In this document: positions 18,854 to 27,027 of the stretch, one piece after another
How positions within the stretch are numbered: the first letter of the stretch is position 1
Layout of the letters: each line of letters starts with the position of its first letter
Assembly: GCF_037076565.1 (NCBI RefSeq)
Contig: NZ_AP029028.1
Location: forward strand, 3,906,001-3,970,000
Reading direction: 5' to 3'
Length of the DNA stretch: 64,000 nucleotides
From: Herbaspirillum sp. DW155
GTDB lineage: Bacteria; Pseudomonadota; Gammaproteobacteria; Burkholderiales; Burkholderiaceae_D
Notes under the pieces: generated by a model
What the model was told of the DNA's origin: nothing
The model's database searches: none
The model's input: only the letters and a program-made list of their open reading frames with translations
Position numbers and translations under genes: made by a program

Positions 18854-19216
18854 ATCTTTCGGTGAAAACACCAACGATCCGTTCCCACTGAGTAGGCCCC
18901 TCGGGGCCGTATCGAAGCCTGTCCTGACCAGCCGAAGGGGCGCGCTGTCATCGGCCGGTGCGCCTTCGATACGCGGCTACGCCGCTACTCAGGACGAACG
19001 GTCCGTCCTGTTTCCAAATGCCCGGAGCAATACAAAACCGCGCAGCCCGCACAACAAACGATCAAAAAGTATCAGCCCGCCGCACGCTTTTGGCGTGGAG
19101 CAGCGCGCCCTGCCCTCGTAATCTTGCTCCTGCCGCTAGAACGGCGAATGCGCGCCGCGCTGTCCCCCCAGCATCCGCGCCCGACCTGAACGAAAAAAAA
19201 TACCAGGAGACAAACC
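18854..19216. other. Intergenic region upstream of the pentitol operon
   Basis: The 363 bases hold the second REP-like pair (18879-19001) and then about 215 bases of leader. The leader ends in the ribosome site AGGAG at 19205-19209, which serves the GTG start at 19217. I see no certain promoter. An AraC-type operator is expected here because the operon encodes its own AraC regulator, but I could not identify direct half-sites. Confidence 0.5.
18879..19001. repeat. REP-like inverted repeat pair 2
   Basis: Two copies of the unit seen at 14417-14527, here in the opposite mutual orientation. The copy at 18879-18917 is reversed, with the palindrome GGCCCC-GA-GGGGCC. The copy at 18964-19001 is forward, with GCGGC-TAC-GCCGC. 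Both keep CTTCGATACG at one end and ACTCAG/ACTCAGG plus GAACGG at the other. The stems change on both sides together, so the hairpin rather than the sequence is conserved. It follows the kinase gene and may end its transcript. Confidence 0.85.
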
Positions 19217-20488
19217 GTGAACAAGATCTGCTTGGGCGCCGCGTGCGCCGTCCTTGGCGCTGCCCTGCCCTTGGTGGCATCGGCGCAGTCCTGCAATGTC
19301 CCCGTGCTGAAGGTACTGGCGCAGAAGAGCCTGGGCCTGACCGTGATGGAAAAATCGCTGGCCGATTACCAGAAGCGCACCGGCACCCGTATCGAGATCA
19401 GCTACTTCGGCGAGAACGACCGGCGCGCCAAGTCGCGTCTGGATGCCTCCACCAAGGCCGGTTCCTACCAGGTGTATTACGTCGATGAAGCCAACGTGGC
19501 CGAGTTCGCCTCGGCCGGGTGGATCGTGCCGCTGCTGAAGTATTTCCCCAAGGAAGCCGACTATGAAGACTTCCTGCCCGGCCGCAGGGCGGTGGCCAGC
19601 TACAAGGACGTGGCGTATTTCGCGCCGCTGATCGGTGGTTCGGACTTCCTCTTCTATCGCCGCGACCTGTTGGAGAAGGCCGGCCTGCCGGTGCCGCGCA
19701 CGCTGGACGAACTGGTGGCCGACATCAAGAAACTGCATTCGCCGCCGAACGTCTATGGCTGGGTGGCGCGCGGCCAGCGCGGCTCGGGCATGAACGTGTG
19801 GCGCTGGGCGCCCTTCATGCTGGCCCAGGGCGGCCAGTGGACCGACAAGAACAACCAGCCGGCCTTCAATTCGCCCGCTGCCGTCAAGGCCACGCAACTG
19901 TATGCCGAGCTGTTCAGGTATGCGCCCCCGGGCGCGGCCACCTATGACTGGAGCAATGCGCTGGAAGCCTTCCGCTCCGGCAAGGTGGCCTTCATGATCG
20001 AATCCACGCCCTTTGCCGACTGGATGGAAGACAGCAGCAAGTCCAGCGTGGCCGACAAGGTGGGCTATGCGCGCCCGCCCGCACCGCTGCCCTCGGCGGC
20101 CTACGGCCACGGGCTGGCGATCTCGTCCGTCGGCGCCAAGGATGAGTGCACGCGCCAGGCGGCCGGCAAGTTCATCGCCTTTGCCACCGGCAAGGAGCAG
20201 GAACAGGCGCGCCTGCGCGAGAAGGTCTTCAGCGACTACAACCGCAGCAGCACCATCCAGAGCGATTACTTCCAGAAGAACGTCAAGCCGCAGATCCTGG
20301 CGGGCTTGAAGGACACCACCCCGGTCTCCAGGCTGACCATCTGGCCCAGCCCGCAGTGGCCGGACATCGGCGACAACCTGGGCGTGGCGCTGGAAGAAGT
20401 CTTCACAGGCACGCAGAAGGACATCCCGCGCGCTCTGGACGAGGCCGCCCGGTATGCGCAGGACGCGATGGAACACGCGCGTAAATAA
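19217..20488 (+). CDS. Periplasmic sugar/polyol-binding protein of an ABC importer
   Basis: The 423-residue protein opens with a signal peptide (MNKICLGAACAVLG to about ASAQS) and has the COG1653 family-1 solute-binding fold. Typical segments are RIEISYFGENDRRAKSRLD, SDFLFYRRDLLEKAGLPVPRTLDEL and FRSGKVAFMIEST. Start GTG 19217 with AGGAG seven bases upstream. It heads an operon with two permeases, a polyol dehydrogenase, the ATPase, an AraC regulator and xylulokinase, so the ligand is most likely a pentitol such as xylitol or D-arabitol. The ligand is inferred from the operon. Confidence 0.9.
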   Translation: MNKICLGAACAVLGAALPLVASAQSCNVPVLKVLAQKSLGLTVMEKSLADYQKRTGTRIEISYFGENDRRAKSRLDASTKAGSYQVYYVDEANVAEFASAGWIVPLLKYFPKEADYEDFLPGRRAVASYKDVAYFAPLIGGSDFLFYRRDLLEKAGLPVPRTLDELVADIKKLHSPPNVYGWVARGQRGSGMNVWRWAPFMLAQGGQWTDKNNQPAFNSPAAVKATQLYAELFRYAPPGAATYDWSNALEAFRSGKVAFMIESTPFADWMEDSSKSSVADKVGYARPPAPLPSAAYGHGLAISSVGAKDECTRQAAGKFIAFATGKEQEQARLREKVFSDYNRSSTIQSDYFQKNVKPQILAGLKDTTPVSRLTIWPSPQWPDIGDNLGVALEEVFTGTQKDIPRALDEAARYAQDAMEHARK

Positions 20489-20565
20489 TTTCCGTCATTT
20501 CACCGCGTCAAACGATGTAGCCGCCCTGTTCCCTTGCCGGAACGGGGCGCACTCCGGAGTCCTGC

Positions 20566-21444
20566 ATGTTCAATCGTGGAAAGACCTCGCTGCCCTATCT
20601 GTTCCTCGGACCCTCGCTGCTGGTGATGCTGGTGCTGGGACTGGTGCCGACGGTGGCGGCGATCAACCTGGCACTGAAGAACCGTGTATTGCGCTATCCC
20701 GACAGCGATTACGTCTGGCTGCGCAATCTCGAACGGCTCATGTCGGATCGCCGCTTTCTCAATGCCATCGAAGTCTCGGCGATGTGGGAAGTGGTGACCG
20801 TCGTGGGTGCGGTGGCGGTGGGCATCCTCATCGCCATCTACCTGTTCGAGAACGTCCACGGCAAATGGCGTCAGGCCATGTGCGTATTGCTGATCACACC
20901 GGTGCTGCTGCCGCGCGTGTCGGCCGCCTTCATCTGGAAGTTCATGTATTCGCCGCTGACCGGCATCCTGGGCTGGCTGCTGGGGCTGGTGGGCATCCAT
21001 GACACGGCCTTCCTGTCGGACCCGGTGCTGGCGCTCTATGCGGTGGCCGCCGTCGATATCTGGCAGTGGGGATTGTTCTTCGCCGTGATCGTGTTGAAAC
21101 TGCTGGAAACCCTGCCGCCCGAACCGCTGGAGGCCGCCCGGCTGGACCATGCGCGCACCTGGCAGGTGTATGCCTACATCGCCCTGCCGATGTTGAAGGC
21201 GCCCATCATCAGCCTGGTCTTCATCAAGATGGTGGAGTCGCTGCGTTCCTTCGACCTGATCTACGTGATGACCAAGGGTGGACCGGGTGTCGCCACCGAA
21301 ACGCTGGACATGTATGCGTATGCACAAGGCATCGGACTGTCCGGCAAGGTCTCGTATGCCTCCACCATGGCGGTGCTGATGATGGTGGTCACCACGCTGA
21401 TCTTTACCCTGATCTGGAAACGAGTGAGCCAATGGGAAGACTGA
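20566..21444 (+). CDS. Polyol ABC transporter permease 1
   Basis: A 292-residue MalF/SmoF-like permease with six membrane helices and the EAA loop LPPEPLEAARLDHARTWQVY. Start ATG 20566 after CGGAG. Its last 13 bases overlap the second permease gene, so the two are translationally coupled and form the heterodimeric membrane channel. The family carries sorbitol, mannitol and related polyols. Confidence 0.92.
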   Translation: MFNRGKTSLPYLFLGPSLLVMLVLGLVPTVAAINLALKNRVLRYPDSDYVWLRNLERLMSDRRFLNAIEVSAMWEVVTVVGAVAVGILIAIYLFENVHGKWRQAMCVLLITPVLLPRVSAAFIWKFMYSPLTGILGWLLGLVGIHDTAFLSDPVLALYAVAAVDIWQWGLFFAVIVLKLLETLPPEPLEAARLDHARTWQVYAYIALPMLKAPIISLVFIKMVESLRSFDLIYVMTKGGPGVATETLDMYAYAQGIGLSGKVSYASTMAVLMMVVTTLIFTLIWKRVSQWED

Positions 21445-22244
21445 TCACACGCTGCGCCATCTGGGGCGTGGGCATCCTGCTGGTGTTGGTGGCGGTGTTT
21501 CCGCTGCTGTGGGCGCTGCTTAATTCGCTCAAGACCCTGCTCGATATCGTCACGCCGACACCGCGCTTTGTCTTCACGCCGACGCTGGAAAACTATCGCC
21601 AGGTCATCGGCAGCCCGGAAGTGCTGACAGGCCTGACCAACAGCGCCGTCATCGTCGGCAGCGCCGTGCTGCTGGGTACGCTCATGGGTGTGCCGGCGGC
21701 CTACGTGATTGCGCGCTATCACGTGCCGGGCAAGCGCGACATCCAGTTCTTCCTGCTCTCGCTGCGCTTCCTGCCGCCGGTGGCGGTGGCCATTCCCTTG
21801 ATTGCGATCTGGGTCGATCTGGGCCTGTATGACACGCGTTTCTCGATGATCGTGACTTACCTGCTGACCACGCTCTCGACCATCACCTGGCTGTCGATCC
21901 CCGTCTTCCAGCGCATGCCGCGCGAGATCGAAGAGGCTGCCACCCTCGACGGTTATGGCCCCTACGCGGTGTTCTGGAAGATCGCCCTGCCCAACTGCGC
22001 CGGTACCTTGCTGGGCGGGATCATCTTCAGCTTCGTGCTGGTCTGGAACGAACTGATGATCGCCCTGGCGCTGACCTCTTCCAACAGCGCCACCCTGCCG
22101 GTGGTGGCCTCGGCCTTTACTTCGCTGGGGCAGGAAGTGCCGTGGGGCGTCATCAATGCCTCTACCGTCCTGCTCGCGCTGCCTCCGCTGATCTTTGTCG
22201 GCGTACTGAGCCGGCTGTTGAATTCCATGCTCAAAGCACACTAG
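21432..22244 (+). CDS. Polyol ABC transporter permease 2
   Basis: 270 residues (MGRLITRCAIWG...) of the MalG/SmoG type with six helices and the EAA loop MPREIEEAATLDGYGPYAVF. I start at ATG 21432, inside the end of permease 1. A longer reading upstream in this frame only overlaps permease 1 and contains no membrane segments. It pairs with permease 1 in the polyol importer. Confidence 0.92.
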   Translation: MGRLITRCAIWGVGILLVLVAVFPLLWALLNSLKTLLDIVTPTPRFVFTPTLENYRQVIGSPEVLTGLTNSAVIVGSAVLLGTLMGVPAAYVIARYHVPGKRDIQFFLLSLRFLPPVAVAIPLIAIWVDLGLYDTRFSMIVTYLLTTLSTITWLSIPVFQRMPREIEEAATLDGYGPYAVFWKIALPNCAGTLLGGIIFSFVLVWNELMIALALTSSNSATLPVVASAFTSLGQEVPWGVINASTVLLALPPLIFVGVLSRLLNSMLKAH

Positions 22245-22253
22245 GAGAATCGT

Positions 22254-23291
22254 ATGCAAGCCCTCGTCCTCGAAGCCACCCGCACCCTGTCGCTGCGCGA
22301 CATCGACCTGCCGCAAGCGCTCGGTCCACAGGATGTCCGCATCCGCATCCACACGGTCGGCATCTGCGGCAGCGACCTGCACTACTACACCCACGGCCGC
22401 ATCGGTCCCTTCAAGGTGGAAGCGCCCATGGTGCTGGGGCACGAAGCCTCGGGCACCATCATCGAAGTCGGCAGCGAAGTCAGCCAGCTCAAAGTGGGCG
22501 ACCGCGTGTGCATGGAACCGGGCATCCCGCGCCTGGATTCGCCGGCCACGCTGCGCGGCCTCTACAACCTCGACCCGTCGGTGCGCTTCTGGGCCACGCC
22601 GCCCATCCACGGCTGCCTCACCGGCAGCGTGGTGCATCCGGCGGCCTTTACCTATCGCCTGCCGGATAACGTCAGCTTTGCCGAGGGCGCCATTGTCGAG
22701 CCCTTGTCCATCGGCCTGCAAGCCGCCACCAAGGCGCGCATGAAGCCCGGTGATACGGCCGTGGTGATCGGGGCCGGCACCATCGGTGCCATGACTGCGC
22801 TGGCCGCCCTGGCCGGGGGCGCGGCGCGCGTGATCCTGGCCGATGTGGTGGCGGAGAAGCTTGCGCATTTCGCCGGCAATCCCGCCGTCATCACGGTGGA
22901 TGTGACGCAGCAGGCGTTGCCCGAGGTCGTGCAGCAGGTCACCGAGGGCTGGGGTGCGGATGTGGTGTTCGAGGCGTCGGGCCATGCCGGTGTCTACCAG
23001 ACGCTGCTGCAGATGGTCTGCCCCGGCGGCTGCGCGGTGCTGGTGGGCATGCCGCCGGAGCCGGTGGCGCTGGACGTGGTGACCATGCAGACCAAGGAAG
23101 TGCGACTGGAATCGGTCTTCCGTTATGCCAACATCTTTCCGCGCGCACTGGCGCTGCTGGGCTCCGGAATGATCGATGTGAAGCCTTTCATTTCACGCAG
23201 CTTCCCCTTCTCGCAGGGGATTGAGGCCTTCGAGGAAGCCGCGCGCGGCCGTGCGCAGGATGTGAAGATCCAGATCGAAATGGAAGGCTGA
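22254..23291 (+). CDS. Zinc-dependent polyol dehydrogenase, probably xylitol dehydrogenase (D-xylulose reductase)
   Basis: A 345-residue medium-chain dehydrogenase of the sorbitol/xylitol group that oxidises a polyol to a ketose with NAD+. Catalytic zinc ligands are Cys38 ([10 protein letters not shown]), His63 and Glu64 (GHEASG), with a further Glu in AIVEPLSIG. The Rossmann motif is GAGTIG, and the Asp after strand beta-2 (LADVV) favours NAD. The four-cysteine structural zinc lobe is missing, as in animal sorbitol dehydrogenases. The segment [16 protein letters not shown] is typical of xylitol dehydrogenases. It lies inside the importer operon and upstream of xylulokinase, which fits xylitol to xylulose to xylulose 5-phosphate. 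Confidence 0.88.
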   Translation: MQALVLEATRTLSLRDIDLPQALGPQDVRIRIHTVGICGSDLHYYTHGRIGPFKVEAPMVLGHEASGTIIEVGSEVSQLKVGDRVCMEPGIPRLDSPATLRGLYNLDPSVRFWATPPIHGCLTGSVVHPAAFTYRLPDNVSFAEGAIVEPLSIGLQAATKARMKPGDTAVVIGAGTIGAMTALAALAGGAARVILADVVAEKLAHFAGNPAVITVDVTQQALPEVVQQVTEGWGADVVFEASGHAGVYQTLLQMVCPGGCAVLVGMPPEPVALDVVTMQTKEVRLESVFRYANIFPRALALLGSGMIDVKPFISRSFPFSQGIEAFEEAARGRAQDVKIQIEMEG

Positions 23292-23293
23292 TC

Positions 23294-24517
23294 ATGGCCG
23301 ACATCCACTGCCAGGGCTTGTCCAAGCATTACGCCGGTGGCCCGCCGGTCTTGCATCCGCTGGACCTGAGGATAGGTGACGGCGAATTCGTGGTCCTGCT
23401 CGGCCCCTCCGGCTGCGGCAAATCGACCATGCTGCGCATGATCGCCGGGCTGGAAGAGATCAGCGGCGGCACCCTCTCCATCGGCGGCAAGGTGGTCAAT
23501 GCGCTACCGGCACGGGAGCGCAACGTGGCCATGGTGTTCCAGAACTATGCGCTCTATCCGCACATGAACGTGTATGACAATATCGCCTTCGGACTGCGAC
23601 GCCTGAAGCGCCCGGCCGACGAGATCGACCGCCGCGTGCGGGAAGTGGCGGCCATGTTGAATCTCGATGCCCTGCTGGAGCGCAAGCCGCGCGCCATGTC
23701 CGGTGGCCAGCAGCAGCGCGCGGCGATTGCGCGCGCCATCATCAAGACGCCCTCGGTATTCCTCTTCGATGAGCCGCTCTCCAACCTCGACGCCAAGCTG
23801 CGCGCGCAATTGCGCGGCGACATCAAGCGCCTGCACCAGCGCCTGCGCACCACCACCGTCTACGTCACGCATGACCAGCTGGAAGCCATGACCCTGGCCG
23901 ACCGCGTGATCCTCATGCATGGCGGCCAGATCGTGCAGGCCGGTACGCCGGCCGAACTCTACCGTTATCCGCGTACGCTCTTTGCGGCGGGCTTCATCGG
24001 CACGCCGGCCATGAACTTCCTCTCCGGTGTGATCGAACGCGATGGCGATACGGTAGCCGTGCGCTGCGAACAGCAGCGCTGGACCCTGCAGGGTGCAAGG
24101 TTTTCACGCCTGACGCAGGCAATGGCGGTAAAGTTGGCGGTGCGTCCTGATTACGTCCGCATCGCGGGCGCGGACGAACAGCAAGCGCGCAGCCTGACCT
24201 GCCCGGTCAGCGTGGAACTGGTGGAGATCCTGGGCGCCGATGCGTTATTGACCACCCGCTGCGGCGCGCAGACGCTGACCGCCCTGGTGAGCGCGCAGCA
24301 ACTGCCGCAAGTGGGCCAACGCCTGCATCTGGCCTTCGATCAGCAAGAGCTGCACGTGTTCGATGTAGAAAGCGGAGAGAACCTGTCGCTGCCCGAGGCT
24401 GCCCTGGCGGCCAGCGGACATGACGACGGCCCGCATGGCAAGGAGACAAAGCATGAGTCCGGATCTGGAGCTGGTCCATACCCGCCAGGACGAATCGTTC
24501 AGGGCCTGGGTGCATGA
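23294..24517 (+). CDS. Polyol ABC transporter ATPase (MalK/SmoK type)
   Basis: 407 residues. The ATPase domain has Walker A GPSGCGKST, signature MSGGQQQRAAIARAI, Walker B VFLFDEPLSNLD and switch His VYVTHDQLEAM. The C-terminal OB-fold regulatory half is present. The gene starts three bases after the dehydrogenase stop. The last 40 or so residues, from GHDDGPHGKE on, are low complexity and the stop lies 65 bases inside the following araC-type gene. The true C-terminus may once have been shorter; I see no clear single frameshift that proves it. Confidence 0.9.
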   Translation: MADIHCQGLSKHYAGGPPVLHPLDLRIGDGEFVVLLGPSGCGKSTMLRMIAGLEEISGGTLSIGGKVVNALPARERNVAMVFQNYALYPHMNVYDNIAFGLRRLKRPADEIDRRVREVAAMLNLDALLERKPRAMSGGQQQRAAIARAIIKTPSVFLFDEPLSNLDAKLRAQLRGDIKRLHQRLRTTTVYVTHDQLEAMTLADRVILMHGGQIVQAGTPAELYRYPRTLFAAGFIGTPAMNFLSGVIERDGDTVAVRCEQQRWTLQGARFSRLTQAMAVKLAVRPDYVRIAGADEQQARSLTCPVSVELVEILGADALLTTRCGAQTLTALVSAQQLPQVGQRLHLAFDQQELHVFDVESGENLSLPEAALAASGHDDGPHGKETKHESGSGAGPYPPGRIVQGLGA

Positions 24518-25334
24518 CTACCCGCACACGGTGGCCAAGTGGCATTTCCATCCCGAATACGAAGTCCACGTCATCACCGCTTCCGGCGGCAAGTTCTTCG
24601 TGGGCGACTTCATCGGCGACTTCGGTCCCGGCAACCTGGTGCTGACCGGGCCCAATCTGCCGCACAACTGGATCAGCAATCTCGCCGCTGGTGAGCATGT
24701 GGGCGCACGCGATCTGGTGCTGCAATTCTCGCGCTCCTTCGCCGACCGCATGCTGGGCGCCATTGCCGAACTCTCGCCCTTGCAGGATCTGCTGGAGGGC
24801 GCCGCGCGCGGACTGCAGTTTCCCGATGCGCTGGGGCGAGCCATCATCCCGCTCATGCAGGATCTGGCACAGGCCAGCGGTGCGCGCCGCGTGGTGCTGA
24901 TGATGACCGTGCTGGAACAGCTGGCCTCCTGCCGCGAACGCAAGCCGCTGGCCGGACCGGGCTACGACCTGGATGCGCAGCGCCACATGTCGTCGACCAT
25001 CAACCAGGTACTCTCCTGCATCCGCCAGAACCTGGGCGGCAACCTGCGCGAGAGCGACGTGGCCGAACTGGCCGGCATGAGCGTGAGCGGCTTCACGCGT
25101 TTCTTCAAGCGGCATACGGGCTGCACCTTCATCCAGTACCAGAACGGACTGCGGCTCAACGAAGCCTGCGAATTGCTGATGTGTACCGACCTGAGCGTGA
25201 CGGAAGTGTGCTACCGCGTCGGCTTCAACAATCTCTCCAATTTCAACCGCCAGTTCCTGGCTTACAAGGGCATGCCGCCCTCGCGCTTTCGTGCGCTGCA
25301 CCGGCTCAATGACGAAGTTAGTGCGGTCGCGTAA
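24453..25334 (+). CDS. AraC-family transcriptional regulator
   Basis: 293 residues: an N-terminal cupin-like sensor (WHFHPEYEVHVI, GDFGPGNLVLTGPNLPHNW) and a C-terminal double helix-turn-helix (about 190-285: ESDVAELAGMSVSGFTRFFKR and VTEVCYRVGFNNLSNFNRQF). I start at ATG 24453 because AAGGAG precedes it by seven bases. The reading frame upstream of that lies within the ATPase gene. Encoded inside the pentitol operon, it is probably its polyol-responsive activator, which is inference from position. Confidence 0.9.
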   Translation: MSPDLELVHTRQDESFRAWVHDYPHTVAKWHFHPEYEVHVITASGGKFFVGDFIGDFGPGNLVLTGPNLPHNWISNLAAGEHVGARDLVLQFSRSFADRMLGAIAELSPLQDLLEGAARGLQFPDALGRAIIPLMQDLAQASGARRVVLMMTVLEQLASCRERKPLAGPGYDLDAQRHMSSTINQVLSCIRQNLGGNLRESDVAELAGMSVSGFTRFFKRHTGCTFIQYQNGLRLNEACELLMCTDLSVTEVCYRVGFNNLSNFNRQFLAYKGMPPSRFRALHRLNDEVSAVA

Positions 25335-25366
25335 AGGCCATCCAATTGCATGCAAAGGAAAACGAT

Positions 25367-26848
25367 TTGAGCTATCTCGGCATCGACCTCGGCACTTCCG
25401 AAGTCAAGCTCGTCCTCACCGACGACGACTCCCGCGTCATCGCCAGCAGCGGCGCCCGGCTGCGCGTGGACCATCCGCATCCGCTGTGGTCCGAGCAGGC
25501 ACCGCAGGCCTGGTGGAATGCCACGCTGGACGCCATCGCCGCCCTGCGCGCCGAGACCCCGCAAGCCTTTCAGGCGCTGCGCGGCATCGGCATCTCCGGC
25601 CAGATGCATGGCGCCACCCTGCTGGACCGCAACGGCAACGTATTGCGCCCGGCCATCCTGTGGAATGACATGCGCGCCCACGCCGAATGCGTGGAACTGG
25701 AAGCGCTGGTGCCGGACGCTGCCCTCATCACCGGCAACCGGGCCATGCCCGGTTTTACGGCGCCCAAGCTGCTGTGGCTGTCGAAGTATGAACCGGCCGT
25801 CTATCGCGCCATCGACAAGGTATTGCTGCCCAAGGATTTCCTGGGCTGGAAGCTGACCGGCGAATTTGTCTCCGAGATGTCGGATGCGGCCGGCACGCTC
25901 TGGCTGGACGTAGCGCGACGCGACTGGTCCGACCGGATGCTGGCGGCTACCGGACTGGATCGCAGCCATATGCCGCGCCTGGTCGAAGGCAGCGCGGTGG
26001 CCGGCCATCTGCGCGACGAACTGCGCCGTGAATGGGGCATCAGCGGACCGGTGGTGGTGGCCGGCGGTGCAGGCGACAATGCGGCCAGCGCAGTGGGCAT
26101 CGGTGTGATCCAGGCTGGCGATGCTTTCCTGTCGCTGGGCAGTTCGGGCGTCTTGTTCGCCGCTACGGCGCGGCATGCGCCCAATCCGCAGCAGGGCGTG
26201 CATGCGTTCTGCCACTGCCTGCCGGGGCAATGGCATCAGATGAGCGTGATCCTGTCGGCAGCGGCCAGCCTGCATTGGCTCGCTGGCGTGACGGCGCGGC
26301 CGGTGGCCGAACTGGTGGCGGGTGCGGAGCAGCTGACGGCCACGCAGCAGGCCCAGGCGCCTTTGTTCCTCCCTTATCTGAATGGCGAGCGCACGCCGCA
26401 CAACGACGCGGCGGCCAAGGGAGTGCTGTTTGGCATGACGCCTGCACATGAGCCTGCGCATCTGGCTTATGCGGTGATGGAGGGCGTGGCCTTTGCGATG
26501 GCCGATGGCTATGCAGCCTTGCAGGCGGCTGGTACGGTGCTGGAGAGTGCGGCCTTCGTCGGCGGCGGGTCGCGTAGTGCGTTCTGGGGAGAGCTGTGTG
26601 CGACGGCCCTGGGTATTGCGCTGCGGCGGCATGCGGGAGCGGAAGTGGGGGCGGCAATGGGAGCGGCCAGGTTGGCGAGGTTGGCGCAGTCGGGGGAGGA
26701 TGCGGGGCGCGTGTGCGTGGCGCCCGAGGTGCTGGAATGGTATCGGCCCGACATGGGAAGGCAGCCACAACTTCATCGCAGGCTGGCACAATACCGGCGC
26801 CTCTATCGCTGTCTTGCGGACGAATTCATGGCCTTCTCGCAGGCCTGA
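25367..26848 (+). CDS. xylB: Xylulokinase
   Basis: A FGGY-family sugar kinase of about 493 residues that phosphorylates D-xylulose. Landmarks are the ATP-phosphate loop YLGIDLGTSEVK at the start, the sugar-binding segment GQMHGATLLD with ILWNDMRAHAE, and the C-terminal FVGGGSRSAFW. No in-frame ATG precedes the domain. TTG 25367 follows AAGGA by eight bases and gives the normal N-terminus; TTG 25346 is the alternative and adds seven residues. Last gene of the pentitol operon, 32 bases after araC. It completes the route from imported pentitol to the pentose phosphate pathway. Confidence 0.93.
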   Translation: MSYLGIDLGTSEVKLVLTDDDSRVIASSGARLRVDHPHPLWSEQAPQAWWNATLDAIAALRAETPQAFQALRGIGISGQMHGATLLDRNGNVLRPAILWNDMRAHAECVELEALVPDAALITGNRAMPGFTAPKLLWLSKYEPAVYRAIDKVLLPKDFLGWKLTGEFVSEMSDAAGTLWLDVARRDWSDRMLAATGLDRSHMPRLVEGSAVAGHLRDELRREWGISGPVVVAGGAGDNAASAVGIGVIQAGDAFLSLGSSGVLFAATARHAPNPQQGVHAFCHCLPGQWHQMSVILSAAASLHWLAGVTARPVAELVAGAEQLTATQQAQAPLFLPYLNGERTPHNDAAAKGVLFGMTPAHEPAHLAYAVMEGVAFAMADGYAALQAAGTVLESAAFVGGGSRSAFWGELCATALGIALRRHAGAEVGAAMGAARLARLAQSGEDAGRVCVAPEVLEWYRPDMGRQPQLHRRLAQYRRLYRCLADEFMAFSQA

Positions 26849-27027
26849 TGCTGGCTGAGTGCTGGCATCCGATCTGCTCTGTGACAGAGATAAAAACCCG
26901 CCATTTATCGAAGCAATTCAACAGACTTCATGCGGGTCCTCGGGCACCATCTGCGCTTCCCGATTCGGCCTGCTGACGTCTTCCCCGCCTTCTTCGGGAC
27001 ATCCATTTTTCCCGCAGAAGGACATCC

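Noticed and set aside
26889-26940. ACCCGC...GCGGGT pair downstream of xylB as a terminator
   Set aside because: The loop would be over 30 bases and the T run lies on the strand without a gene.
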